From: Comamonas testosteroni
GTDB lineage: Bacteria; Pseudomonadota; Gammaproteobacteria; Burkholderiales; Burkholderiaceae_C
Direction of reading: 5' to 3'
DNA: 64,000 nt
Assembly: GCF_030505195.1 (NCBI RefSeq)
Contig: NZ_CP129672.1
Coordinates: 3,382,501 to 3,446,500 of the forward strand
Each line of letters begins with the position of its first letter. The first letter of the stretch is position 1. Below the pieces are notes generated by a model. It did not search any database. It was given only the letters and a program-made list of their open reading frames with translations, and had not been told where the DNA came from. Below, piece after piece: positions 8,180 through 15,378 of the stretch. The position numbers and the translations under genes were made by a program.

Positions 8180-9130
8180 ATGGAAACCAAATGGCTTGAA
8201 GATTTTGTCAGCCTTGCTGAAACCCGCAGTTTCAGCCGCTCGGCCCAGCTGCGCCACGTTACGCAGCCTGCGTTCTCGCGCCGTATCCAGGCGCTGGAGG
8301 CCTGGGCGGGAACCGATCTGGTCGACAGAAGCTCGTATCCGACGCGCCTGACGCCAGCAGGCAAGACCATGTACGAGCAGGCGCTGGAGATACTGCAGTC
8401 CTTGCAGAGCACCCGAACCATGTTGCGCGCCCACGTCAGTGCGGGCAAGGGCATGGTGGGCTTTGCCGTGCCGCATACCTTGGCGTTCACGTTCTTCCCG
8501 AACTGGGTTTCGGCCGTGCACGAGAAGTTCGGCCCCTTCCGCAGCCGTCTGTTTGCGCTCAATGTGCACGATGCGGTGATGCGCCTCGTGGAAGGCGGCT
8601 GCGATCTGCTGATTGCTTACTACCACTCTTCTCAGCCCTTCCAGCTGGACCCTTCGCGCTATGAGATGGTGAGCCTGGGGCATGAGGTGCTGGCTCCCTA
8701 CTCCAAGCCGGACGAGAACGGCAACCCCATCTTTGTTCTGCCCGGCCGCCAGGGTCAGCCGCTGCCATACCTGGGCTATGCCGCTGGTGCCTATCTGGGT
8801 CGGGTGACGGAGCTGATCCTCAAGGAGGCGGCCGAGGCCGTGCACCTGGAGCGCGTCTATGAAACCGATATGGCCGAAGGCCTCAAGGCCATGGCGCTGG
8901 AAGGTCATGGCGTGGCTTTTCTGCCCTACAGCGCAGTACGCGGCGATCTGGAGTCCGGTCGACTGGTGCGTGCCGTGCCGGAAGGCGTGACCGGTTTTCA
9001 GATGGACATGGAAGTGCGGGCCTATCGGGAAAAACCCACGGGCGATGCTCCTCAGGGAGGCGCGGCCGCGCTCTGGAACTTCCTCAAGGAGCAGGGCGAG
9101 ATTGCGGGTGGCGAGGTCAAGGCTGTGTAA
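8180..9130 (+). CDS. LysR-family regulator, HypT (YjiE)-like subgroup
   Basis: Transcription factor of 316 aa with an N-terminal winged helix-turn-helix (METKWLEDFVSLAETRSFSRSA, then the recognition region TQPAFSRRIQALE, residues 18-40) and a C-terminal effector-binding domain. The ETKWL-DF opening and overall pattern resemble HypT of Escherichia coli, a hypochlorite-responsive LysR protein, rather than CysB- or BenM-like proteins. It lies between dctQMP (divergent) and the gltIJKL-like operon (same strand, 430 bp downstream), and could control either or both. A terminator follows at 9156. Effector unknown; redox sensing is not demonstrated by sequence. Confidence 0.88.
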   Translation: METKWLEDFVSLAETRSFSRSAQLRHVTQPAFSRRIQALEAWAGTDLVDRSSYPTRLTPAGKTMYEQALEILQSLQSTRTMLRAHVSAGKGMVGFAVPHTLAFTFFPNWVSAVHEKFGPFRSRLFALNVHDAVMRLVEGGCDLLIAYYHSSQPFQLDPSRYEMVSLGHEVLAPYSKPDENGNPIFVLPGRQGQPLPYLGYAAGAYLGRVTELILKEAAEAVHLERVYETDMAEGLKAMALEGHGVAFLPYSAVRGDLESGRLVRAVPEGVTGFQMDMEVRAYREKPTGDAPQGGAAALWNFLKEQGEIAGGEVKAV

Positions 9131-9155
9131 CCGGGTCGCGTGTTGCTTTTCTTCC

Positions 9156-9180
9156 AAAAGGGCCAGTTGGCCCTTTTTTT
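9156..9180 (+). terminator. Rho-independent terminator after lysR
   Basis: AAAAGGGCC-AGTT-GGCCCTTTT followed by a T-run, 26 bp after the lysR stop codon. It separates lysR from the transporter operon. Confidence 0.92.
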
Positions 9181-9259
9181 GCTTGTGTGACCAGCATGTC
9201 GTGATTTCAGGCATTTTCCTGGTGAAAACCCTAATGTTATGCATCGGGTTAATACTGAA

Positions 9260-9279
9260 TATGCAAGTTGTGCATAAGG
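9260..9279 (+). promoter_or_regulatory. Candidate LysR operator upstream of gltI-like gene
   Basis: Contains the perfect inverted repeat TATGCA-AGTTG-TGCATA (9260-9276) followed by AGG. It resembles the minus-strand motif at 7837-7858 and fits a LysR-type binding site. Confidence 0.45.
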
Positions 9280-9451
9280 ATTTTTACCATCGGCATTGGC
9301 TTGTGAAATCACGAAAGCATTAGAGTTCGCAGCTTGCACAAAAAGAGGTGCTGCTCTGCAACACAAGATTGAGGCGGTAAGTAGGTGGTTGCCTTTCTGA
9401 ATTGCCTACGGGAAAAGTCTTAGAAATGATTGCATTTCAGCCATCTTCATG

Positions 9452-9470
9452 ACTGCACAATGTGTGCAGT
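9452..9470. promoter_or_regulatory. Perfect dyad upstream of gltI-like gene
   Basis: ACTGCACA-ATG-TGTGCAGT has 8-bp perfect arms and lies 91 bp before the gltI-like start codon. It is a strong operator candidate, for example for a dimeric repressor. The binding protein is unknown. Confidence 0.5.
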
Positions 9471-9560
9471 ACATTTGTTAACGCAACCTGTCCACCCTCA
9501 CAAAGGGCGATGCGTTAAGGAGTGGCAAGCGTTTTTGGTCCTTACCAATAGGAGATCCGT

Positions 9561-10460
9561 ATGAAGAAGCATTTGTTGGCCATCGCCGTAACCGCACTGG
9601 CAACTGGCACCGTGTTTGCCCAGGCCAATGACACCTTGGCCAAGATCAAGTCCACCGGTAGCGTCACTCTGGGCGTGCGTGAATCGTCCGGCCTGGGCTA
9701 TACGCTGGGCAATGGCAAATATGTAGGCTTCCATACCGAAATGGGTGAGCGCATTCTCAAGGACATCCAGAAGCAACTGGGCCTGACAGCGCTGGAAGTG
9801 AAGTACCAGCCTGTGACCTCGCAAAACCGTATTCCTCTGGTGCAGAACGGCACCGTGGACATCGAGTGCGGCTCCACCACCAACAACACGGCTCGCCAGA
9901 AGGATGCAGCCTTCGCCTTCACCACCTATGTGGAAGAAGTGCGCATTGCCACCCGTGCCAACTCCGGCATCACCGGCATCAAGGATCTGAACGGCAAGAC
10001 CATCGTGACCACGACGGGTACGACTTCCGTGCAGACCCTGCGCAAGAACAAGCGCGCCGACGGCCTGACCTTCAAGGAAGTCATGGGCAAGGACCACGCC
10101 GACAGCTTCCTGATGCTGGAAACCGGCCGCGCCGATGCCTTCATCATGGACGGCTCCATCCTGGCCGCCAATATTTCCAAGTCCAAGACTCCCAACGATT
10201 ACAAGATCGTGGGTGAAGTGCTTTCGGTGGAACCCATCGCTTGCATGATGCGCAAGGACGATCCCGCCTTCAAGAAGGCTGTGGACGAATCCATCGTGCG
10301 TCAGATCAAGGATGGTTCTCTGACCAAGCTGTACGACAAGTGGTTCCTGCAGCCCATTCCTCCCAACAACGTGAAGGTGGGTCTGCCACTGTCGGCAGCG
10401 ACCAAGGATGCGTGGGCTCACCCCAACGACAAGCCGATGGAAGCTTACGAAGTCAAGTAA
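9561..10460 (+). CDS. gltI: Glutamate/aspartate ABC transporter periplasmic binding protein
   Basis: Receptor of a polar amino acid ABC importer, 299 aa with a Sec signal peptide (residues 1-20, ending VFAQ). It belongs to the SBP family 3 fold: the N-terminal lobe includes GVRESSGLGYTLG and the Glu/Asp-type motif VDIECGSTTNNTARQ near residues 96-110, characteristic of GltI/DEBP. The ribosome site TAGGAG is 6 bp upstream of the ATG. It is first in a four-gene operon with two permeases and an ATPase, which strongly supports the amino-acid assignment. A terminator-like hairpin at 10480 between this gene and the next probably leaves more receptor than membrane components. Confidence 0.93.
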   Translation: MKKHLLAIAVTALATGTVFAQANDTLAKIKSTGSVTLGVRESSGLGYTLGNGKYVGFHTEMGERILKDIQKQLGLTALEVKYQPVTSQNRIPLVQNGTVDIECGSTTNNTARQKDAAFAFTTYVEEVRIATRANSGITGIKDLNGKTIVTTTGTTSVQTLRKNKRADGLTFKEVMGKDHADSFLMLETGRADAFIMDGSILAANISKSKTPNDYKIVGEVLSVEPIACMMRKDDPAFKKAVDESIVRQIKDGSLTKLYDKWFLQPIPPNNVKVGLPLSAATKDAWAHPNDKPMEAYEVK

Positions 10461-10479
10461 TCCCGCCTATAGGTGTACC

Positions 10480-10514
10480 GCCCCTTCTGCCAAGCGGTTA
10501 GAAGGGGCTTTTTT
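10480..10514 (+). terminator. Intra-operon attenuator/terminator after gltI
   Basis: GCCCCTTC ... GAAGGGGC followed by TTTTTT. It lies between the binding-protein gene and the first permease gene, the usual place for partial termination that favours receptor synthesis. Confidence 0.85.
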
Positions 10515-10573
10515 GTTGCGAGGGCCGGTGTGAGCGTTTGCCCTCATAAACCGAGAATGAAAGAGGTGCTCGT

Positions 10574-11326
10574 ATGAGTTGGGATTGGCAGGTGTTCTGT
10601 CAGGACACCATTACCCAAGAGGTCGGGCAGAGTTGTTTTGGCAAGAACGGTGACATCACCTATCTGGACTGGATGCTGTCGGCCTGGGGCTGGACCGTGT
10701 CGGTGGCATTGCTGTCGCTGGTCATCGCTCTGGTGTTGGGCGCAGTCATCGGTACCTTGCGTACCTTGCCCGATCGTCCGTGGATCGTGCGCCTGGGCAA
10801 TGTCTGGGTGGAGTTGTTCCGCAATATTCCGTTGCTGGTCCAGGTGTTCATCTGGTACCACGTGGTTCCGGCCATCTTCCCTGCAATGAAGTCCCTGCCG
10901 GGCTTTGTGCTGGTGGTGTTTGCGATCGGTTTCTTCACCTCGGCGCGTATCGCCGAGCAGGTGCGCTCCGGTATTCAGGCTTTGCCGCGGGGCCAGCGCT
11001 ATGCCGGTATGGCCGTGGGGTTCACAACCTTCCAGACCTACCGCTATGTGCTGTTGCCGATGGCGTTTCGCATCATCATCCCGCCGCTGACCAGCGAGGC
11101 CATGAACGTGTTCAAGAACTCGTCCGTGGCGTTTGCCGTGTCCGTGGCCGAGCTGACCATGTTTGCCATGCAGGCCCAGGAAGAGACTGCTCGCGGCGTC
11201 GAAATTTATATGGCTGTGACAGGTCTGTATGTGATTTCTGCCTTCATCATCAACCGCATCATGGCCTTCATCGAGAAGCGTTCGCGCGTTCCCGGCCTGA
11301 TTGCAGCCAGCGGTGGAGGCCACTGA
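10574..11326 (+). CDS. gltJ: Glutamate/aspartate ABC transporter permease 1
   Basis: Inner-membrane permease of the HisM/GltJ type, 250 aa with about five transmembrane segments. The EAA-type coupling region is visible as SGIQALPRGQRYAGMAVG-type sequence near residues 133-152, and the membrane motif VELFRNIPLLVQVF near residue 80 is typical of amino-acid permeases. The start has an upstream GAAAGAGG. It ends one base before the second permease ATG (TGA-T-ATG), so the two subunits are translationally linked and probably form a heterodimer. Confidence 0.94.
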   Translation: MSWDWQVFCQDTITQEVGQSCFGKNGDITYLDWMLSAWGWTVSVALLSLVIALVLGAVIGTLRTLPDRPWIVRLGNVWVELFRNIPLLVQVFIWYHVVPAIFPAMKSLPGFVLVVFAIGFFTSARIAEQVRSGIQALPRGQRYAGMAVGFTTFQTYRYVLLPMAFRIIIPPLTSEAMNVFKNSSVAFAVSVAELTMFAMQAQEETARGVEIYMAVTGLYVISAFIINRIMAFIEKRSRVPGLIAASGGGH

Positions 11327-11327
11327 T

Positions 11328-11999
11328 ATGAATCTCAACCTTGACTGGTCGTTTTTCTCGCCGGGCCTTTTCAGCAACTATGTGCTCAAAGGCCTGTATT
11401 TCAGTCTCACGCTGACGGTGATTGCCACATTGGGCGGCATCTTCTTTGGCACGCTGCTGGCGCTGATGCGTCTGTCGGGCAAGAAGTGGCTGGACCTGCC
11501 TGCCACCATCTATGTCAACGGCATGCGCTCCATCCCGCTGGTGATGGTGATTCTGTGGTTCTTCCTGCTGATGCCCATGCTTATCGGCAAGCCCATCGGC
11601 GCGGAAACCTCGGCCATCATCACCTTTGTGGCGTTTGAGGCCGCATATTTCTCTGAAATCATGCGCGCCGGCATTCAGTCCATTCCACGTGGTCAGGTGT
11701 TTGCCGGCCAGGCGCTGGGCATGACCTATGGTCAGAACATGCGTCTGGTGGTGCTGCCTCAGGCCTTCCGCAACATGCTGCCCGTGCTGCTGACGCAGAC
11801 CATCATCCTGTTTCAGGACACTTCGCTGGTCTATGCGATCGGCGCCTACGACATGCTCAAGGGCTTCGAGCTGGCGGGCAAGAATGATGGCCGGCCGATT
11901 GAATCCTATCTGGCGGCTGCCGTGACCTATTTTGTGATCTGCTTTGCACTGTCTTGGTTCGTCAAGCGTCTGCACAAGAAGATCGCCATTATTCGATGA
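11328..11999 (+). CDS. gltK: Glutamate/aspartate ABC transporter permease 2
   Basis: Second permease subunit, 223 aa. The start at 11328 follows the gltJ stop by one base and gives MNLNLDWSFF; a further in-frame codon at 11301 would overlap gltJ and is rejected. Family features are YVNGMRSIPLVMVILWF and the coupling loop AGIQSIPRGQVFAGQALG (near residues 118-136). It pairs with gltJ and the gltL ATPase. Repeat family B begins directly after its stop codon, in the gap before gltL. Confidence 0.94.
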   Translation: MNLNLDWSFFSPGLFSNYVLKGLYFSLTLTVIATLGGIFFGTLLALMRLSGKKWLDLPATIYVNGMRSIPLVMVILWFFLLMPMLIGKPIGAETSAIITFVAFEAAYFSEIMRAGIQSIPRGQVFAGQALGMTYGQNMRLVVLPQAFRNMLPVLLTQTIILFQDTSLVYAIGAYDMLKGFELAGKNDGRPIESYLAAAVTYFVICFALSWFVKRLHKKIAIIR

Positions 12000-12001
12000 A
12001 A

Positions 12002-12090
12002 CACCCCCTGAGTCGCTTTGCGCCCTCCCCCTCAAGGGGGACGACGGCCTCGGCTGCGGGGCGGCCCTTGCTGGCCGTCCCTGGCCTGAC
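12002..12090 (+). repeat. Family B GC-rich 3'-end repeat, copy 2
   Basis: Begins a few bases after the gltK stop codon with CACCCCCTGAGTCGCTTTGC, continues with the perfect hairpin TCCCCCT-CA-AGGGGGA (12026-12041) and ends near GCGGGGCGGCCCTTGCTGG. It is homologous to the minus-strand block at 4682-4773. It sits inside the gltK-gltL gap, so the operon tolerates it. Confidence 0.7.
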
Positions 12091-12142
12091 CGAGCCCGTT
12101 GCAGGCGCTGCGATGGATCACTGACAAAAGTCGGAGTGAAAA

Positions 12143-12880
12143 ATGATTGAACTCAAGAACGTTTCCAAGTGGTACGGCAGCTTTCAGGTGCTGTCCGATT
12201 GCTCCACCAATATCAACAAGGGCGAGGTGGTGGTGGTGTGCGGCCCTTCGGGCTCCGGCAAGTCCACGCTGATCAAGACCATCAATGCACTGGAGCCTTT
12301 CCAGAAGGGCGAGATCTTTGTGGACGGCACGGCAGTGCACGATCCCAAGACCAATCTGCCCAAGCTGCGCAGCCGCGTGGGCATGGTGTTCCAGCACTTT
12401 GAGCTGTTCCCCCACCTGTCGGTGACGGAGAACCTGACCATCGCTCAGATGAAGGTGTTGGGCCGCAGTGCAGCCGACGCCAAGACCCGTGGCCTGAAGA
12501 TGCTGGACCGTGTGGGCCTGACCGCTCACAAGGACAAGTTCCCCGGCCAGCTCTCCGGTGGCCAGCAGCAGCGCGTGGCCATTGCGCGCGCTCTGTCGAT
12601 GGATCCCATCGTCATGCTGTTCGACGAACCCACTTCGGCGCTGGATCCTGAAATGGTGGGCGAAGTGCTGGACGTGATGATGGGCCTGGCACATGAAGGC
12701 ATGACCATGATGTGCGTGACCCACGAAATGGGATTTGCGCGCAAGGTGGCCAGCCGTGTGATCTTCATGGACGTGGGCGGCAAGATTCTGGAAGACTGCA
12801 GCAAGGACGAGTTCTTCGGTCATCCCGAAAACCGCCAGCCGCGTACCAAGGAATTCCTCAACAAGATCCTGCAGCATTGA
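12143..12880 (+). CDS. gltL: Glutamate/aspartate ABC transporter ATP-binding protein
   Basis: Cytoplasmic ATPase of the amino-acid importer, 245 aa, the normal GltL/GlnQ length. Walker A is GPSGSGKST (residues 34-42). The Q-loop is in [11 protein letters not shown], the ABC signature is [15 protein letters not shown], Walker B is [13 protein letters not shown] and the switch His lies in CVTHEMGFA. It is the last gene of the operon, separated from gltK by repeat B (143 bp in all), and is followed by a clear terminator. Confidence 0.95.
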   Translation: MIELKNVSKWYGSFQVLSDCSTNINKGEVVVVCGPSGSGKSTLIKTINALEPFQKGEIFVDGTAVHDPKTNLPKLRSRVGMVFQHFELFPHLSVTENLTIAQMKVLGRSAADAKTRGLKMLDRVGLTAHKDKFPGQLSGGQQQRVAIARALSMDPIVMLFDEPTSALDPEMVGEVLDVMMGLAHEGMTMMCVTHEMGFARKVASRVIFMDVGGKILEDCSKDEFFGHPENRQPRTKEFLNKILQH

Positions 12881-12900
12881 TGCTGCTGCCCTCTGGGTCC

Positions 12901-12927
12901 AAGGCGCTCCTCGTGAGCGCCTTTTTT
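12901..12927 (+). terminator. Terminator of the gltIJKL operon
   Basis: AGGCGCT-CCTCGTG-AGCGCCT followed by TTTTTT, 21 bp after the gltL stop. Confidence 0.92.
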
Positions 12928-12962
12928 CCTGGTTCGGCCGTGAGAAGGTTTGAATAAAAGAT

Positions 12963-13051
12963 GAGCTGGAATCGCCTGTCAATCAAGAAGTATGGATATG
13001 AAAGTATTCAGATTTATTGACTGGTAAGCGATGACAGCTCCTATTTTTTAA
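12963..13051. repeat. Family A intergenic palindromic repeat, copy 2
   Basis: Left arm GAGCTGGAATCGCCTGTCAA (12963-12982) and right arm ending GCGATGACAGCTCC (13028-13041), followed by TATTTTTTAA. It lies in the convergent gap between gltL and a Bug gene. The central part contains ATTCAGATTT, related to the TCTGAAAT core of other copies. Confidence 0.6.
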
Positions 13052-13092
13052 TGTGAGTCCGACTGCATCAGGCGGGGCCTGGCCGGCGCGCG

Positions 13093-14088
13093 CTAGTCGA
13101 GCTGCACGCCGGTTTCCTTGACCAGCTGGCTCCAGTCGTCCAGGTCCTGGATCAGGGTCTGGGTGAATTGCTGGGGCGTGGTCATCGGCAGGTCCGAGAA
13201 GTTGAGCTCGCGCATGCGCTGGACCAGGGCTGGGTCGCGCAGCGCGCGCAGCACCTGTTCGTTGAGCCGCGCGACGATGGCCGGCGGGGTCTTGGCCGGC
13301 GCGAAGATGCCGTACCACGAGTAGTTCTTGAATGGGTAGCCGGCCTCGGTCATGGAGGGCACCTCGGGCAGGGACGGCAGCCGTCCCGAGCTGCTGTGCG
13401 CCAGCGCCTTCACGCGGCCGGCCTTGACCAGTTCCACGGTGGAGGAGGTGTCGCCGAAGCCCGCATCCACCTGCCCGCCCATGATGTCCTGCACGCAGGG
13501 GCTGGAGCCTTTGTAGGGGATGTGGGTCATGGTGATGCCGGCCTGCTTCTTCAGGCTTTCCATGGTCAGGTGGCCGCCCGAGCCCAGGCCCCAGGAGCAG
13601 TAGTTGAGCGTGTCGGGATGGGTCTTGGCATAGCTCACGAATTCCTGCAGCGTGTTGACGGGCAGATCCTTTCTGACCAGCAGCAGGTTGCCGCCGCGCC
13701 CGATCTGGGCGATGGGGGCGAAGTCCTTGAGCGGGTCGTAGGGCAGCTTGCGGTAGAGGCTGGGGTTGACTGCCATGGTGGCCGCGTAGGTGAACAGCAG
13801 GCGGTAGCCGTCGGCCGGGCCCTTGGCCACGGAATCGACGCCGATGATGCCGTTGGCGCCGGGGCGGTTGTCCACCACGAAGGGCTGCTTCATGGCCTTG
13901 CCCAGCGCGTCGGTGAACAGGCGGGCAATGGTGTCGGTGCCGCCGGCCGCCGCCGTGGGCACGATCAGGGCCACGGGCCGGCTGGGGTAGCCGGCGGTGT
14001 CTTGCGCATGGGCGGTGCCGGAGGTGGCGGAGGCCAGCGCTGCGGCGAGGGCCAGGCAGCGGCGCAGGTGGTGCGGTTGAGTGTGCAT
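13093..14088 (-). CDS. Bug/TctC-family tripartite tricarboxylate receptor, first of two in the cluster
   Basis: Exported solute-binding protein, 331 aa with a signal peptide ending near AHAQ (residue 29). It carries the Bug signature YPSRPVALIVPTAAAGGTDTIARL, the ligand-loop sequence NRPGANGIIGVDSVAKGPADGYRLL, and the second motif HIPYKGSSPCVQDIMGGQ. The start is supported by CAGGAG eight bases before the ATG. It is the last gene of the porin-to-Bug cluster (13093-22544), 35 bp after the metallo-hydrolase gene. No TctA/TctB membrane partner lies in the window, so it either works with a distant permease or is a sensory or orphan receptor, both common for Bug proteins in Burkholderiales. Confidence 0.9.
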   Translation of the reverse strand: MHTQPHHLRRCLALAAALASATSGTAHAQDTAGYPSRPVALIVPTAAAGGTDTIARLFTDALGKAMKQPFVVDNRPGANGIIGVDSVAKGPADGYRLLFTYAATMAVNPSLYRKLPYDPLKDFAPIAQIGRGGNLLLVRKDLPVNTLQEFVSYAKTHPDTLNYCSWGLGSGGHLTMESLKKQAGITMTHIPYKGSSPCVQDIMGGQVDAGFGDTSSTVELVKAGRVKALAHSSSGRLPSLPEVPSMTEAGYPFKNYSWYGIFAPAKTPPAIVARLNEQVLRALRDPALVQRMRELNFSDLPMTTPQQFTQTLIQDLDDWSQLVKETGVQLD

Positions 14089-14123
14089 GGATGTCTCCTG
14101 GATGGGACTGGCCAGCGGGCGGG

Positions 14124-15377
14124 CTAGCGGATGCCGAAGCGGCCCTGTGTGCCTTGCTCGATCATGTCGGCGCTGACCTTGTAGAGATTGCGCGATACAT
14201 AGCTGGCGACCTGGGCCGCGCGCTCGCGCAGCCAGGCGGCCTTGAGGGCACGCGCCTGGGTGAGTTCGGGTGCGTCGCCATGGGCGGTGGCCAGCAGGTC
14301 GATGACGTGCAGGGCCAGTTGCCACTGGCCGGCGTCGGCCAGGGCCTGGGCGCTGGCGATGACGGCGGGCTTGTCGGTGATGGCCCGGGCCACGGCGGCG
14401 CCCACGGCTTCGGGCGGCTCGGGGTGCAGGGTGGTGGGATTGCGGTCCCACCAGCCGTTTTCCGAGCGGTAGATGTCGCGCACGATGTAGCTGGGGTCGC
14501 CATAGGTGGGCTTCATCCAGGGCATGCCGAACAGCTCCTCGGGGTAGTGCATCCGGGCCAGCACCTGCTGCTCGCCCAGGCCCTGGTTCATGAGGCTGAC
14601 CACTTCGGCGCGCAGCCAGCGCAGCGCGCGGGCCGTGTGGGTGAGCACCTTCTGCACTTCGGCCTCGCCCTCGATCACAGGGCCGAATTCGCGCACGGCG
14701 ATGCGCGGATCGAGCGCGGCCAGGGCTTCGAGCGTGCCGGCCCAGCGCACGGTGTCGCGCAGCGTGCGAAACGGCGTTCCGATGTTGGGAATGGAGTCCA
14801 GCAGCGCTGCGCCGCCGTAGATCACGCGCTGCGCGGGGCTCCACAGGGCGATGGCGTCGTCGGTCTCGGACGGTGCCCACAGCAGTTCGATGCGCTGCTC
14901 GCCGCTGCCTATGACCAGGCACTGCTCAAAGGTCTCGGTGGGCTCGTGCATGGCCAGCCGACGCTCGAAGAAGCCGGGCGAGCGGTTGAACTGCACTTCG
15001 GCCATGCGGTGCTGCAGTGCCTGCGTCTCGCGGTAGCGTGCGTGGCGGCGCAGCACGTTGCGGTGGGCGATGAGGCGAGGCGCGGGCTCGCCGCGCTGGC
15101 GCGCATGCTCAAACCACTGGGGCACGCCGGCGTTGTAGCCGATGTGGCCGTGGCTGTAGCACAGCGCATGCACGGGGGCGTCGCTGAGCGCGCGCAGGCT
15201 GTCGATCATGCCCTGGGTGACGGAGCCGCCGGGGCCGGCGTCCACGACCACCAGGCCTGCGTCCGTCTCGGCCGCGAAGGACTGGCCCTGGCCGCGCAGT
15301 ATGTGCAGGCCCGGGGCCACAGTTTCGCTGCCCGTGCCCACGAGCAGGAAGGGCTTGTCGTCGTCTTTGCTGTCCAT
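14124..15377 (-). CDS. Alkylsulfatase-like metallo-beta-lactamase-fold protein with incomplete metal motif
   Basis: 417 aa; N-terminal metallo-beta-lactamase fold followed by a helical region resembling the alkylsulfatase dimerisation domain (MPWMKPTYGDPSYIVRDIY and ENGWWDRNPTTLHP, compare SdsA1/BDS1). The expected zinc motif H-x-H-x-D-H is seen as H76-G-H78-I-G80-Y81: the first two His remain, while Asp and the third His are replaced by Gly and Tyr. Sulfatase activity is therefore doubtful, or the metal site has changed. The ATG at 15377 has AGGAG eight bases upstream and sits one base after the preceding stop; a second ATG at 15395 lacks such a site. It is translationally coupled to the DUF1254 gene. 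No signal peptide. Confidence 0.82.
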   Translation of the reverse strand: MDSKDDDKPFLLVGTGSETVAPGLHILRGQGQSFAAETDAGLVVVDAGPGGSVTQGMIDSLRALSDAPVHALCYSHGHIGYNAGVPQWFEHARQRGEPAPRLIAHRNVLRRHARYRETQALQHRMAEVQFNRSPGFFERRLAMHEPTETFEQCLVIGSGEQRIELLWAPSETDDAIALWSPAQRVIYGGAALLDSIPNIGTPFRTLRDTVRWAGTLEALAALDPRIAVREFGPVIEGEAEVQKVLTHTARALRWLRAEVVSLMNQGLGEQQVLARMHYPEELFGMPWMKPTYGDPSYIVRDIYRSENGWWDRNPTTLHPEPPEAVGAAVARAITDKPAVIASAQALADAGQWQLALHVIDLLATAHGDAPELTQARALKAAWLRERAAQVASYVSRNLYKVSADMIEQGTQGRFGIR

Positions 15378-15378
15378 G

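Larger units (their letters stand above)
9181..9560. other. Long regulatory leader upstream of the gltI-like gene
   Basis: No gene is seen here. The region holds two perfect dyads, at 9260-9276 and 9452-9470, and an AGGAG ribosome site just before the gltI-like ATG (TAGGAGATCCGT). The roughly 380 bp suggest a long promoter and leader region. Confidence 0.6.

Noticed and set aside
7999..8199. 66-aa ORF upstream of and overlapping the lysR start
   Set aside because: No ribosome site, no family features; the region holds promoter elements.
14089..14922. Upstream extension of the Bug frame at 13093
   Set aside because: Overlaps the alkylsulfatase-like gene; the true start is at 14088 with signal peptide and CAGGAG.
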